64,000 bases of DNA from Lysobacter enzymogenes (GTDB lineage Bacteria; Pseudomonadota; Gammaproteobacteria; Xanthomonadales; Xanthomonadaceae): NCBI RefSeq assembly GCF_023617245.1, contig NZ_CP067396.1, positions 2,480,001-2,544,000 of the forward strand, given 5' to 3'. Positions 34,287 to 43,408 of the stretch are shown here, one piece after another. Position numbers and translations under genes: made by a program. Position 1 is the stretch's first letter, and each line of letters opens with the position of its first letter. The notes below the pieces were generated by a model. It made no database searches and was not told where the DNA came from. It saw nothing but the letters and a program-made list of their open reading frames with translations.

Positions 34287-34562
34287 TTACTTGAACTTCT
34301 CTTCCAGCACGCGGCGGATTTCGGCCTCGATCGGGCCCTTCATCGCGCCGAGCAGGAAGCCGAGCTGGGCGGTCACGCGCAGGTGCTCGGGCGAGACCGC
34401 GATCTTGCCGTCGACGCCGCTGCGGGCGAAGTTGAGCACGTCGCCGTCCCACTCGTATTGGATGTCGAAGCGTTCGGCGAGCTTCTTGGCCACGTCCTCG
34501 ACCGCCTTGCGGGCCTTGGCCGGAGCCAGCGAGTGCGGGTGGCGGATGTCGATGCTGGGCAT
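34287..34562 (-). CDS. polyhydroxyalkanoic acid system family protein
   Basis: 91 residues. Matches the small PHA_gran_rgn-type proteins: MPSIDIRHPHSLAPAKARKA at the start, YEWDGDVLNF in the middle and a C-terminal amphipathic helix (IEAEIRRVLEEKFK). These proteins are found beside phasins and PHA genes; the fold resembles a polyketide-cyclase-like small domain. Function not established. Supports PHA storage with the phasins at 24756 and 30545. Confidence 0.8.
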   Translation of the reverse strand: MPSIDIRHPHSLAPAKARKAVEDVAKKLAERFDIQYEWDGDVLNFARSGVDGKIAVSPEHLRVTAQLGFLLGAMKGPIEAEIRRVLEEKFK

Positions 34563-34737
34563 GTCTGGGTCTCCCTGGAGGCCGGCTATTGTGCGGGCAG
34601 GGGCGGGCGCATCCAAGCCTGCGGGCGCTGCGCGGACGCGCGCCGCGCGCATCCGCCTCGCCTTCGTTGCCGTCGTTCATGCGCCACCGGGCGCAGCCGG
34701 GTGTGCCTGGCGCTGCAACCTGCTAGATTCCCGCCGG

Positions 34738-35541
34738 GTGAGCGCCCTCAAACTGCGATACCCCAACCGCGAGCATGGCGACCTGGCGTTGAAGCCGGGC
34801 GTGCATGCCATCGGCCGCGACGCGGCCGGCCGCACCGTGCTGGTCGACGACGCCGACGCCGCGATCGCGCAATTCAGCGTCGACCGCCGCGGGGTCTGGC
34901 TGCAGGTGCGCGACAGCCTGCACGGGCTGCACGTCAACGGCCGCCCGGTCAAGCGCATGGCGATGCTGCGGCCCGGCGATGCGATCTTCATCGACGGGGT
35001 CGAGCTGTTGCTGGTGGCCGACAAGCCCGAGCCGGCGCCGCCGTTCGGGGTCGAGATCCCGGCCGATTCGCGCATGGTCGTGCGCGGGGTCGGCGGCGTG
35101 CACCACGGCCGTTGCTACACGCTGGAACAGCCCAAGGTGATCGGCCGCGCCGGCGACTGCGACATCCGCATCAACGAGCCGGCCTTCGCCGACCGCCACG
35201 CGCGGCTGGAAGCGCATGCCGACGGCGTGGTGCTGCGCGACGTCGGCTCGGTCGACGGCAGCGTGGTCAACGGCCAGCCGGTGCGGCACGCGCTGCTCAA
35301 GCCGGGCGACCAGTTGCTGCTCGACGGCCAGCACCGCTTCGTGATCGAGGCGCCGACCCGCCGGCTCAGCGCCGCCGACGCGCTGCAGGCGCAACTGGCG
35401 CAGGAGCAGGCGGCGAACGAAGACAAACCGATTCCGCCGTCGGCGCTGCCGTCCTCGGTGCGGCGCATGCCGTGGCTGTTGCTGGCGGCGGTGGTGATGG
35501 CCGGTTTGCTCGGCCTGCTGCTGCTCTACGGCGCGCGCTGA
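34738..35541 (+). CDS. FHA-domain protein with C-terminal membrane anchor
   Basis: 267 residues from a GTG at 34738. Two FHA-like regions: residues about 1-100 (GVHAIGRDAAGRTVLVDDAD) and 115-215 with the clearer signature KVIGRAGDCDIRINEPAFAD and GSVDGSVVNGQPV. FHA domains bind phosphothreonine peptides. A C-terminal hydrophobic helix (WLLLAAVVMAGLLGLLLLYG) anchors it to the inner membrane with FHA domains in the cytoplasm. Probably linked to a Ser/Thr kinase or secretion system elsewhere. Confidence 0.82.
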   Translation: MSALKLRYPNREHGDLALKPGVHAIGRDAAGRTVLVDDADAAIAQFSVDRRGVWLQVRDSLHGLHVNGRPVKRMAMLRPGDAIFIDGVELLLVADKPEPAPPFGVEIPADSRMVVRGVGGVHHGRCYTLEQPKVIGRAGDCDIRINEPAFADRHARLEAHADGVVLRDVGSVDGSVVNGQPVRHALLKPGDQLLLDGQHRFVIEAPTRRLSAADALQAQLAQEQAANEDKPIPPSALPSSVRRMPWLLLAAVVMAGLLGLLLLYGAR

Positions 35542-35588
35542 CGCCGGTTCGTCGGGCTTCGGCCCGGCGCGTTATCCGAGTCGCTTTT

Positions 35589-35673
35589 GTAGGAGCGGCG
35601 CAAGCCGCGACCGCGGTACCGCGCTTGCGGCGCGAGCTGGCGACCCCGCGGTCGCGGCTCGCGTCGCTCCTAC
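35589..35673. repeat. REP-like inverted repeat, GTAGGAGCGGCGCAAGCCGCGACC family
   Basis: Arms GTAGGAGCGGCGCAAGCCGC (35589) and GCGGCTCGCGTCGCTCCTAC ending at 35673. The TAG stop codon of msrQ (read on the minus strand) is supplied by the right arm's GTAGGAG. Confidence 0.9.
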
Positions 35674-36350
35674 AGGGGCTTCGGCCGCTTGCTCAGGCGT
35701 TTCCACAGGCGCCAGCCGAGCAGCGCCGCGAGGATGCCGGCATACAGCGCCGGCTCGCGGATGTCCGATTTCACCAGCCACCAGAAATGCAGCACCGCCA
35801 GCACGGCGATGGCGTAGACGAGCTGGTGCAGCCGCCCCCACAGCCGGCCCAGGCGCCGCATCATGCCTTGGGTGGAGGTGATCGCCAGCGGCACCAATCC
35901 CAGCCAGGCCAGGAAGCCGACGGTGATGTAGGGGCGCTTGGCGATCTCCTCGAACACCTGGGTCCAGTAGCCGCGCAGGTCCAGCACTAGGTAGGCGGCA
36001 AAGTGCAGGCTGGCGTAGAAGAACGCGTACAGCCCGAGCAGGCGGCGGAAGCGCAGCAGCACGGCCTGTCCGCTGAGCTGGCGCAGCGGCGTCACCGCCA
36101 GCGCGATCATCAAAAAACGCAGCGCCCACAGGCCCAGGCGGTGTTCGATCTCGGCCACCGGGTCGGCGCCCAGGCCGCCCTGGCCGGTGCTGAATTCCTG
36201 CCAGACCTGCCAGCCCAGGATCGCCGCAGGGGTCAGCGCCAGCAGGTGGGCCAGGGCCTTGGCCGCGATGACTCCGGGCGGAGTCTTGCGCGGGCTCGCG
36301 GCGCGGCGCGCGGCGGGCGCCGCGGCCGCGGCGGGGGCAGCGTCGCTCAT
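35670..36350 (-). CDS. msrQ: MsrQ, heme-binding membrane subunit of periplasmic methionine sulfoxide reductase
   Basis: 226 residues with a Pro/Ala-rich N-terminal stretch, then six hydrophobic helices (e.g. LALTPAAILGWQVWQEF, LLGLYAFFYASLHFAAYLVL with heme-type His). MsrQ takes electrons from the respiratory chain through heme b and delivers them to MsrP. It starts two bases after the MsrP stop, so the pair is a single operon with MsrP translated first. Confidence 0.92.
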   Translation of the reverse strand: MSDAAPAAAAAPAARRAASPRKTPPGVIAAKALAHLLALTPAAILGWQVWQEFSTGQGGLGADPVAEIEHRLGLWALRFLMIALAVTPLRQLSGQAVLLRFRRLLGLYAFFYASLHFAAYLVLDLRGYWTQVFEEIAKRPYITVGFLAWLGLVPLAITSTQGMMRRLGRLWGRLHQLVYAIAVLAVLHFWWLVKSDIREPALYAGILAALLGWRLWKRLSKRPKPL

Positions 36351-36352
36351 CG

Positions 36353-37324
36353 TCAGAACCAGGTCTTGAGGTTCATGCCCGCGTACAGGCTCGCGACCTG
36401 CTCGCCGTAGCCGTTGAACAGTCGGGTCGGGATGCGCTCGGCGAACAGCTTGCTGCCGGTGCCGGCGATGCGGCGTTCGGTCTTCTGGCTCCAGCGCGGG
36501 TGGTCCACGTCGGGATTGACGTTGGAGAAGAAGCCGTACTCGTCGGGCTGCAGCGAGTTCCAGGCGGTGGCCGGGCGGCGCTCGACGAAGGTGATCGCGA
36601 CGATCGACTTGATGCTCTTGAAGCCGTACTTCCACGGCACCACCAGCCGCAGCGGCGCGCCGTTCTGCTGCGGCAGCGGCTTGCCGTACAGGCCGGTGGC
36701 GAGCAGGGTCAGCGGGTGCATGGCCTCGTCGATGCGCAGGCCCTCGCGATACGGCCAGCTGATCGAGGGATAGGCGATGCCGGGCATCTGCTTGCGGTCG
36801 GCCAGGGTGGTGAAGGCGACGTACTTGGCCTTGGCGGTCGGCTCGAAGCGCTTGAGCACGTCCGCCAGCGGCACTCCCAGCCATGGGATCACCATCGACC
36901 AGCCCTCCACGCAGCGCAGCCGGTAGACCCGCTCCTGCGGCGCCAGGCCCTTGATCAGGTCCTCCAGCGAGAGTTTGCCCGGCTTGGCGCATTCGCCGCC
37001 GACCGCGACCGTCCACGGGCTCAGGCGCAGGGTCTTGGCGGCCGCGGACGGGTCGCCCTTGCCGGTGCCGAACTCGTAGAAGTTGTTGTAGCCGGTGACG
37101 TCGGCGTAGGTGGTCAGCGGCTCGTTGGTGCGCAGGCCGGCCTTGATCTGCTCCGGGCTGGCCGGCCGCGCCGCCGAGGGCGGCGGGGCCTCGGCGCCGG
37201 CGCAGCCGGCCAGGCCCAGGGCCGGGCTCATCGCCAGCGCCGCCAGCAGGCGCCGGCGTTCGCGGTAGACGGCCTCGTCGGTGATCTGCGAGGCGGGAAG
37301 GGTGAAGGCTTGGCGCAACGACAT
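36353..37324 (-). CDS. msrP: MsrP, periplasmic molybdopterin methionine sulfoxide reductase
   Basis: 323 residues. Twin-arginine-type signal (ERRRLLAALAMSPALGLAGC), then the sulfite-oxidase-like fold with the molybdenum-ligand Cys in YRLRCVEGWSMVIPWLG and MoCo contacts such as ISWPYREGLRIDEAMHPL. Repairs oxidised methionine in periplasmic proteins, using electrons from MsrQ. The ATG at 37324 has GGAG upstream. Confidence 0.94.
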   Translation of the reverse strand: MSLRQAFTLPASQITDEAVYRERRRLLAALAMSPALGLAGCAGAEAPPPSAARPASPEQIKAGLRTNEPLTTYADVTGYNNFYEFGTGKGDPSAAAKTLRLSPWTVAVGGECAKPGKLSLEDLIKGLAPQERVYRLRCVEGWSMVIPWLGVPLADVLKRFEPTAKAKYVAFTTLADRKQMPGIAYPSISWPYREGLRIDEAMHPLTLLATGLYGKPLPQQNGAPLRLVVPWKYGFKSIKSIVAITFVERRPATAWNSLQPDEYGFFSNVNPDVDHPRWSQKTERRIAGTGSKLFAERIPTRLFNGYGEQVASLYAGMNLKTWF

Positions 37325-37521
37325 GGGACGGCTCCGGACGGGTCCAGCGGGGCGGCGCGACGGGCGCGCGCAGGGGGCGACGGTCGTATGACGCATTACG
37401 GACCGTTTCATTCCCTAGAGGCAGCCAGCGCGGCAAAAGTTGCGCGGGTAACGACACGTACACACGGTGCTGCACTGCGGCATACTCAGGGGCCGCCCCC
37501 CCAACTGCCACGGAGCTACCG

Positions 37522-38607
37522 ATGTCCCGCGCTTTCAACTTTAGTGCCGGTCCCGCGACCCTGCCCGAACCGGTCCTGCTGCAGGCGCAGTCGGAACTTC
37601 TGGAGTGGAACAACGCCGGGGCCTCGATCGTCGAACTCAGCCACCGCGGCCCCGAGTTCATCCAGGTCGCCGCCGAGGCCGAGCGCGACCTGCGCGCGCT
37701 GATGGCGATCCCCGACGACTACGCCGTGCTGTTCCTGCAGGGCGGCGCGACCGCGCAGCAGGCGCTGATCGCGCTGAACTTCGCCAATCCGGGCCAGGCC
37801 GTGGACTACGTGGTCACCGGCCACTGGGGCAAGACCGCATTGAAGCAGGTCAAGCCTTACGTCAGCGCGAACGTGGCCGCCAACGGCGAGGCCGGCGGCT
37901 TCCGCGACATTCCGGCGCGGGCCGAGTGGAACCTGTCCAAGGACGCGGCCTACGTCCACTACACCGCCAACGAGACCATCCACGGCGTGGAGTTCCGCGA
38001 CATCCCGGACGTCGGCGACGTGCCGCTGGTGGCCGATTTCTCGTCCTCGATCGCCGCCGAGCCGATCGACGTGTCCAAGTTCGGGGTGATCTACGCCGGC
38101 GCGCAGAAGAACCTCGGCCCGGTCGGCGTCAGCGTGGTCATCGTGCGCCGCGACTTGCTCGAACGCGCCGGCCAGCCGCGCGCGGACATCTTCGACTACC
38201 GCTCGCACGTCAAGGGCGAGTCCATGCTCAACACCCCGCCGACCTGGAACTGGTACCTGGCCGGGCTGGTGTTCAAGTGGATGCTGGCCGAGGGCGGCGT
38301 GGAAGAGTTCGCCCAGCGCAACGCGCGCAAGGCCGGCCTGCTCTACGACGTGATCGACAACTCCGGCGGTTATTACCGCAACGAAGTCGCCGCCGCCGCG
38401 CGCTCGCGCATGAACGTGCCGTTCTTCCTCAAGGACGAAGCGCTGGACAAGCCCTTCCTCAAGGAGGCCGAAGCGGCCGGGCTGATCTCGCTGAAGGGCC
38501 ATCGCGCCCTCGGCGGCATGCGCGCGTCGATCTACAACGCGATGCCGGAGGCGGGGGTGCAGGCCCTGGCGTCCTTCATGCGCGACTTCCAACAAAGACA
38601 CGGCTGA
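37522..38607 (+). CDS. serC: phosphoserine aminotransferase
   Basis: 361 residues. Begins MSRAFNFSAGPATLPEPVL and has the PLP-lysine motif YAGAQKNLGPVGVSVV at about residue 195. It converts 3-phosphohydroxypyruvate to phosphoserine for serine synthesis (also a step of pyridoxine synthesis). First gene of the serC-pheA-hisC-aroA cluster, which is typical of Xanthomonadaceae; 65 bases to pheA. Confidence 0.97.
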   Translation: MSRAFNFSAGPATLPEPVLLQAQSELLEWNNAGASIVELSHRGPEFIQVAAEAERDLRALMAIPDDYAVLFLQGGATAQQALIALNFANPGQAVDYVVTGHWGKTALKQVKPYVSANVAANGEAGGFRDIPARAEWNLSKDAAYVHYTANETIHGVEFRDIPDVGDVPLVADFSSSIAAEPIDVSKFGVIYAGAQKNLGPVGVSVVIVRRDLLERAGQPRADIFDYRSHVKGESMLNTPPTWNWYLAGLVFKWMLAEGGVEEFAQRNARKAGLLYDVIDNSGGYYRNEVAAAARSRMNVPFFLKDEALDKPFLKEAEAAGLISLKGHRALGGMRASIYNAMPEAGVQALASFMRDFQQRHG

Positions 38608-38672
38608 GCGACCGCGCCGGCCGTTGCCCGCGCGGGCAACGGCCGCGGTTGCCGTAGACAAGACCCAAGGCA

Positions 38673-39908
38673 ATGACCACCAAATCCAGCAAGACCGCGC
38701 CCGCCAAGACCAAGTCGGCCGCCGCGAAGACCAGGCCCGCCGCGAAGACCGCCGCCGACAAGCCCGCAGGCAAGAAGAAGGCCGCCGACAAGCTCGAGGC
38801 TGCCGTCGAGGCAGCCGCTCCCGTCGCCGCCGTCCCCGACCTCGCCACGCTGCGCACGCGCATCGACGGCATCGACCGCCACATCCAGCAGCTCATCGCC
38901 GAGCGCGCCCAGTTCGCCAACCAGGTCGGCAAGGCCAAGGGCAAGCTGGCCGCGGCGGTGGACTACTACCGCCCCGAGCGCGAGGCGCAGGTGCTACGCC
39001 GGGTGGTCGACCGCAACGACGGCCCGCTCAACGACGAAGTGCTGGTGCGGCTGTTCCGCGAAATCATGTCGGCCTGCCTGGCCCAGCAGGAGCCGCTGAA
39101 GATCGGCTTCCTCGGCCCGGAAGGCACCCATTCGCAGCAGGCGGTGTACAAGCATTTCGGCCATTCGATCCACGGCCTGCCGCTGTCGAGCATCGAGGAA
39201 GTGTTCCAGGAAGTCGAAGCCGGCAACGCCGACTTCGGCGTGGTGCCGGTGGAGAACTCCACCCAGGGCACGATCCAGTCCACGCTCGACATGTTCCTGA
39301 CCTCGAAGCTCAAGATCAGCGGCGAAGTCGAGCTGCGCGTGCACCAGCACCTGCTCTCGCGCGGCGGCCGGATCGAGGACATCGAGCGCGTGTACTCGCA
39401 CCCGCAGTCGTTCGCCCAGTGCAAGGCCTGGCTGCGCCAGTACCTGCCCAAGGCCGAGAAGATCCCGGTGTCGAGCAACGCCGAGGCCGCGCGCCGCGCG
39501 CGCAACGCCGACGACGCCGCGGCCATCGCCGGCGTCGCCGCGGCCAACGTGTACGGGCTGCGCAGCGTGGCCGGGCCGATCGAGGACCGGCCGGACAACA
39601 CGACGCGTTTCCTGGTCGTCGGCCGTGAGCTGTTCTCGCCCTCGGGCAACGACCGCACCTCGCTGCTGATCTTCATCAAGGACCAGCCCGGCGCGCTGTA
39701 CAACGTGCTCTCGCCGTTCGCCAAGCGCGGGCTGAGCATGAACCGGATCGAGTCGCGCCCGGGCCACACCGGCCGCTGGCAGTACGCGTTCTTCGTCGAC
39801 ATCGGCGGCCACGTGCAGGAAGACGCGATGCGCGAGGCGCTGGAGGAACTGCAGGAACTGGCCCACGAGGTCAAGGTGCTCGGTTCCTACCCGGTGGCGA
39901 TCGCATGA
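38673..39908 (+). CDS. pheA: bifunctional chorismate mutase / prephenate dehydratase (P-protein)
   Basis: 411 residues, with a non-conserved basic extension of about 55 residues at the N-terminus (Lys/Ala repeats such as KTAPAKTKSAAAKTRPAAKT). Then the mutase (LRTRIDGIDRHIQQLIAERA), the prephenate dehydratase domain (GFLGPEGTHSQQAVYKHFGH, VPVENSTQGTIQSTLDMF) and an ACT domain for phenylalanine feedback (LLIFIKDQPGALYNVLSPFA). Makes phenylpyruvate from chorismate. Ends in an ATGA overlap with hisC. Confidence 0.96.
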   Translation: MTTKSSKTAPAKTKSAAAKTRPAAKTAADKPAGKKKAADKLEAAVEAAAPVAAVPDLATLRTRIDGIDRHIQQLIAERAQFANQVGKAKGKLAAAVDYYRPEREAQVLRRVVDRNDGPLNDEVLVRLFREIMSACLAQQEPLKIGFLGPEGTHSQQAVYKHFGHSIHGLPLSSIEEVFQEVEAGNADFGVVPVENSTQGTIQSTLDMFLTSKLKISGEVELRVHQHLLSRGGRIEDIERVYSHPQSFAQCKAWLRQYLPKAEKIPVSSNAEAARRARNADDAAAIAGVAAANVYGLRSVAGPIEDRPDNTTRFLVVGRELFSPSGNDRTSLLIFIKDQPGALYNVLSPFAKRGLSMNRIESRPGHTGRWQYAFFVDIGGHVQEDAMREALEELQELAHEVKVLGSYPVAIA

Positions 39909-41062
39909 GCCAGCCGGCACCGCTGGCCGCCGCGCCGGCGTTCGACGAAGCCTGGTTCGCCGCGCGCGCCCAGCCGGGCGTGCAGCGGCTCAAGGCTTAC
40001 GATCCGGGTCACGACCTGGTCGCGCTGCGCCGCCAGTACGGCGAGGCGCATCTGGTCGAGCTGGGCTCCAACGAGAACCCGTACGGCCCGTCGCCGGCCG
40101 CGCGCGCGGCGATCCTCGATTCGCTGCACGCGCTGCACCGCTATCCCGATCCGCTCGGCGGCGACCTCAAGCGCGCGCTGGCGCGCAAGCACGGCGTCGA
40201 GGTCGGCCAGATCCTGCTCGGCAACGGCTCGCACGAACTGCTGATGCAGCTCGGCCAGGTGTTCGCCGGACCCGGCGAGGAAGTGGTGTTCTCGCGCTAC
40301 GGTTTCGCCGTGTTCGCGCTGTCGACCCAGGCCGCCGGCGCGCGCATGCGCATCGTCGAGGCGTTGCCGCGCGAGGCGGCGATGCCGTGCGGGCACGACC
40401 TCGACGCGATCGCCGCGGCGGTGGGCGCGGACACCAAGCTGGTGTACGTCGCCAACCCGAACAATCCGACCGGCACCTGGTTCGGCCGCGACGCGCTGGT
40501 CGCCTTCCTCGACAAGATTCCGGCCCACGTCATCGTGGTCATGGACGAGGCCTACGCCGAGATGGCCGACGCGCCGGACTACGCCAGCGCGCTGAACGTG
40601 CTGGACCGCTATCCCAACGTCGCGGTGACCCGCACCTTCAGCAAGGCCTACGGCCTGGCCGGGCTGCGCGTGGGCTATCTGATCGCCCAGCCGGGCTTGA
40701 TCGCGGTGATGGACCGCCTGCGCGAGAGCTTCAACGTCAACGGCCCGGCGCTGGCCGCGTGCGAGGCCGCGCTCGGCGACGAAGACCATCTGCGCTGGGC
40801 CTGCGCACGCAACGCCGAACAACGCAGCGCCCTGGCCGAAGCATTGGCCCGGCGCGGCCTGCGCGTGTTTCCGTCGCAGACCAACTTCGTGCTGGTCGAA
40901 TTCGGCGCGCGCACGCCGCAGGTCGAGGCCGCGCTGGTCGCGCGCGGGGTGATCCTGCGGCCGATGGGCGGCTACGGCCTGGCCGATTGCATCCGCATCA
41001 GCGTCGGCTCGGCCGACGAGAACCGCCGCCTGCTGGCGGCATTGGACGAAGTGCTGGCATGA
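39905..41062 (+). CDS. hisC: histidinol-phosphate aminotransferase (hisC-type)
   Basis: 385 residues, class-II aminotransferase fold. Contains LGSNENPYGPSPAARA near the start and the PLP-lysine segment TRTFSKAYGLAGLRVGYL. In this cluster position, next to pheA and aroA, the enzyme may also act on phenylpyruvate. The general hisC may be elsewhere in the genome. Overlaps pheA and aroA by ATGA at both ends. Confidence 0.93.
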   Translation: MSQPAPLAAAPAFDEAWFAARAQPGVQRLKAYDPGHDLVALRRQYGEAHLVELGSNENPYGPSPAARAAILDSLHALHRYPDPLGGDLKRALARKHGVEVGQILLGNGSHELLMQLGQVFAGPGEEVVFSRYGFAVFALSTQAAGARMRIVEALPREAAMPCGHDLDAIAAAVGADTKLVYVANPNNPTGTWFGRDALVAFLDKIPAHVIVVMDEAYAEMADAPDYASALNVLDRYPNVAVTRTFSKAYGLAGLRVGYLIAQPGLIAVMDRLRESFNVNGPALAACEAALGDEDHLRWACARNAEQRSALAEALARRGLRVFPSQTNFVLVEFGARTPQVEAALVARGVILRPMGGYGLADCIRISVGSADENRRLLAALDEVLA

Positions 41063-42378
41063 GCGCGAGCGAATCCTCCCAGGCCTGGACCGCCGGTCCG
41101 GGCGCGGACCTGCGCGGTTCGATCCGCGTGCCCGGCGACAAATCGGTCTCGCACCGCGCGGTGATGCTCGGCGCGCTGGCCGAAGGCGTCACCCGGGTCA
41201 CCGGTTTTCTCGAAGGCGAGGACACCCGCGCCACCGCGCGCGTGTTCGAACAATTGGGCGTGCGCATCGAGACGCCGAGCGCGAGCGAGCGCATCGTCCA
41301 CGGCGTCGGCCTGCACGGCCTGCGCGGCAGCGACGTGGCGCTGGATTGCGGCAACGCCGGCACCGGCATGCGCCTGCTCGCCGGCGCGCTGGCGGGGCAG
41401 GCGTTCGACAGCGTGCTGGTCGGCGACGCGTCGCTGTCCAAGCGGCCGATGCGGCGGGTGACCGAGCCGCTGGCGGCGATGGGCGCGCGCATCGACAGCG
41501 AGGACGGCGGCCTGCCGCCGCTGCGCATCCGCGGCGGCCGCGAGCTGCGCGGGATCGAATACACCCTGCCGGTCGCCAGCGCGCAGGTGAAGTCGGCGCT
41601 GCTGCTGGCCGGCCTGTACGCGCAGGGCGAGACCGTGGTGCGCGAACCGCACCCGACCCGCGACTACACCGAGCGCATGCTCGCCGCGTTCGGCTGGCCG
41701 ATCGAATTCTCGCCCGGCCATGCGCGCCTGAGCGGCGGCCACGCGCTGCGCGCGACCGACGTCGCGGTGCCGGCCGACTTCTCCTCGGCCGCGTTCTTCC
41801 TGGTCGCCGCCAGCGTGGTGCCGGGCTCGGAGCTGGTGCTCGAAGCGGTCGGCATGAACCCGCGCCGCACCGGCCTGTTGTCGGCGCTGCGCTTGATGGG
41901 CGCCGACATCGTCGAGGAAAACCCGCGCAGCGAAGGCGGCGAACCGGTCGCCGACCTGCGCGTGCGCCACGCCCGCCTGCGCGGCGTCGAGGTTCCGCAG
42001 GCGCTGGTCCCGGACATGATCGACGAGTTCCCGGCGCTGTTCGTCGCCGCGGCGGTGGCCCAGGGCCGCACCGTGGTCAGCGGCGCGGCCGAGCTGCGGG
42101 TCAAGGAATCCGACCGCATCGCGACCATGGCCGCCGGCCTGCGCGCGCTCGGCGTCGCGATCGAGGAAACGCCCGACGGCGCGATCATCGATGGCGGCGG
42201 CTTGAACGGCGGCACGGTCGAGAGCCACGGCGACCATCGCATCGCGATGAGTTTCGCGGTGGCCGCGCAGTTGGCGTCGGGCGAGGTGCGGATCGGCGAC
42301 GTGGCCAATGTGGCGACCTCGTTCCCGGGCTTCGAAGCGCTGGCGGCGCAGGCGGGGATGCGGGTCGGCGCGGGCTGA
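41059..42378 (+). CDS. aroA: 3-phosphoshikimate 1-carboxyvinyltransferase (EPSP synthase)
   Basis: 439 residues, two-domain EPSPS fold. Phosphate/phosphoenolpyruvate motifs: RVPGDKSVSHRAVMLGALAE and CGNAGTGMRLLAGALAG; later DFSSAAFFLVAAS and RVKESDRIATM. The GTGMR form resembles the class II EPSP synthases more than the GTAMR of E. coli. Makes EPSP for aromatic amino acids. Ends 22 bases before a terminator, the end of the operon. Confidence 0.96.
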   Translation: MSASESSQAWTAGPGADLRGSIRVPGDKSVSHRAVMLGALAEGVTRVTGFLEGEDTRATARVFEQLGVRIETPSASERIVHGVGLHGLRGSDVALDCGNAGTGMRLLAGALAGQAFDSVLVGDASLSKRPMRRVTEPLAAMGARIDSEDGGLPPLRIRGGRELRGIEYTLPVASAQVKSALLLAGLYAQGETVVREPHPTRDYTERMLAAFGWPIEFSPGHARLSGGHALRATDVAVPADFSSAAFFLVAASVVPGSELVLEAVGMNPRRTGLLSALRLMGADIVEENPRSEGGEPVADLRVRHARLRGVEVPQALVPDMIDEFPALFVAAAVAQGRTVVSGAAELRVKESDRIATMAAGLRALGVAIEETPDGAIIDGGGLNGGTVESHGDHRIAMSFAVAAQLASGEVRIGDVANVATSFPGFEALAAQAGMRVGAG

Positions 42379-42400
42379 TGCGGCGTCGGCGATGCCAACA

Positions 42401-42429
42401 AAAAAGGCGGCCCGCGGGCCGCCTTTTTC
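42401..42429 (+). terminator. terminator of the serC-pheA-hisC-aroA operon
   Basis: AAAAAGGCGGCCC-GC-GGGCCGCCTTTTT: strong hairpin with T run 25 bases past the aroA stop. A-run on the left makes it work both ways. Confidence 0.9.
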
Positions 42430-42593
42430 GTGGGAGGGCCTTCAGGCCCGATGCTTTGGTTGCAGTCCGCGGCGATCCGACCGGAAAGCGTCGGGCCTGA
42501 AGGCCCTCCCACAACAGCCGATGGCTGCGAACGCAGAATCGCTGTTGTGATAGAGACGACTGCTCCTGTGGGAGGGACTTCAGTCCCGACGCC
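42430..42593. repeat. cluster of GTGGGAGGGCCTTCAGGCCC-family repeats
   Basis: Three arms: GTGGGAGGGCCTTCAGGCCC at 42430, GCGTCGGGCCTGAAGGCCCT at 42489 and a diverged TGTGGGAGGGACTTCAGTCCC at about 42569. Lies between aroA and the TonB-like gene, directly after the aroA terminator. Confidence 0.85.
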
Positions 42594-42621
42594 TTGCGCT
42601 CAGATCGCCGCGAAGCTCACT

Positions 42622-43212
42622 TCATTGCATCGGCCGGAACTCGACCGGCTGCTCGACCACCGACGCCACCTCGCGGCCGTTGCGCGTGGCCGGCTTGAAG
42701 CGCCAATCGCGCACCGCGACCATCGCGGCGCGGTCGAGGTCGCGCGAGCCGCTGCGGCGGGCGAGGGCGACTTGGTCGGCCTTGCCGTCGGCGCCGACGT
42801 TCACCCGCAGCACCACGGTGCCGCCTTCGCCGCGACGCAGCGCCGCGACCGGGTACTGCGGTTGCGGGTTGCGCGCCAGCGCGCGCGCATCGGTCGCGCG
42901 CGGCTTGGCCGCGACCGCGGACTTCTCGCGCGCGCCCTTGGCCACCGCCTTGGCCGCGGCGGCCTGGGCCTTGTCGAGGTCGGCGGCGGTGCCCGGCGTG
43001 CGCTCGACCGGCGGCAGCGCCAACACCGGCGCCAGCGGCGCGGGCGCCTGCTGCACCGGGCGCTTGCCGTAGAAGTACCAGCCCAGGAAGGCGGCGCCGA
43101 GCAGGATCAGCAGCAGCCACAGGCCGGTGCGGCCGGGAGATTCGCCGGTGGCGATGGCGGGCGCCTCGTGTTCGCGCGCGTCGGACTCGATGGAATGTGA
43201 TGCAGTGCTCAT
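42622..43212 (-). CDS. TonB-like energy transducer
   Basis: 196 residues. N-terminal cytoplasmic tail, one membrane helix (TGLWLLLILLGAAFLGWYFY), a Lys/Ala/Pro-rich periplasmic stalk and a C-terminal TonB domain (ARNPQPQYPVAALRRGEGGT, then FKPATRNGREVASVVEQPVE). Shorter stalk than true TonB (normally over 220 residues). Would couple proton motive force via ExbBD to outer-membrane receptors. A second, similar gene lies at 43409. Confidence 0.8.
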   Translation of the reverse strand: MSTASHSIESDAREHEAPAIATGESPGRTGLWLLLILLGAAFLGWYFYGKRPVQQAPAPLAPVLALPPVERTPGTAADLDKAQAAAAKAVAKGAREKSAVAAKPRATDARALARNPQPQYPVAALRRGEGGTVVLRVNVGADGKADQVALARRSGSRDLDRAAMVAVRDWRFKPATRNGREVASVVEQPVEFRPMQ

Positions 43213-43330
43213 GCAGGCCTCCTTTCGACGAACCCGGGGGATGGTTCGTGGAGGGCGAGCTTCCGAGCGGCGGCGTTACCCGTGGGTGAACGGCGTGTCG
43301 ATCCGGTTCAGCACCGATTTAGAGATTCAG

Positions 43331-43405
43331 AAGTGAGCGCAGAGGAGTGAGGAGTGAGCAAGAGCCGCTTTCGCTCGTTCCTCACTCCTCTGCGCTCACT
43401 TCTCG
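43331..43405. repeat. inverted repeat, GAGTGAGGAGTGAGC family
   Basis: AAGTGAGCGCAGAGGAGTGA (43331) and CACTCCTCTGCGCTCACTTC ending at 43401 pair across a 30-base centre. Between the two TonB-like genes. Related pair at 31208. Confidence 0.85.
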
Positions 43406-43408
43406 CTT

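Noticed and set aside
41059..42378. Glyphosate insensitivity predicted from the GNAGTGMR form of aroA
   Set aside because: The class II-like motif is only suggestive; insensitivity cannot be read from it.
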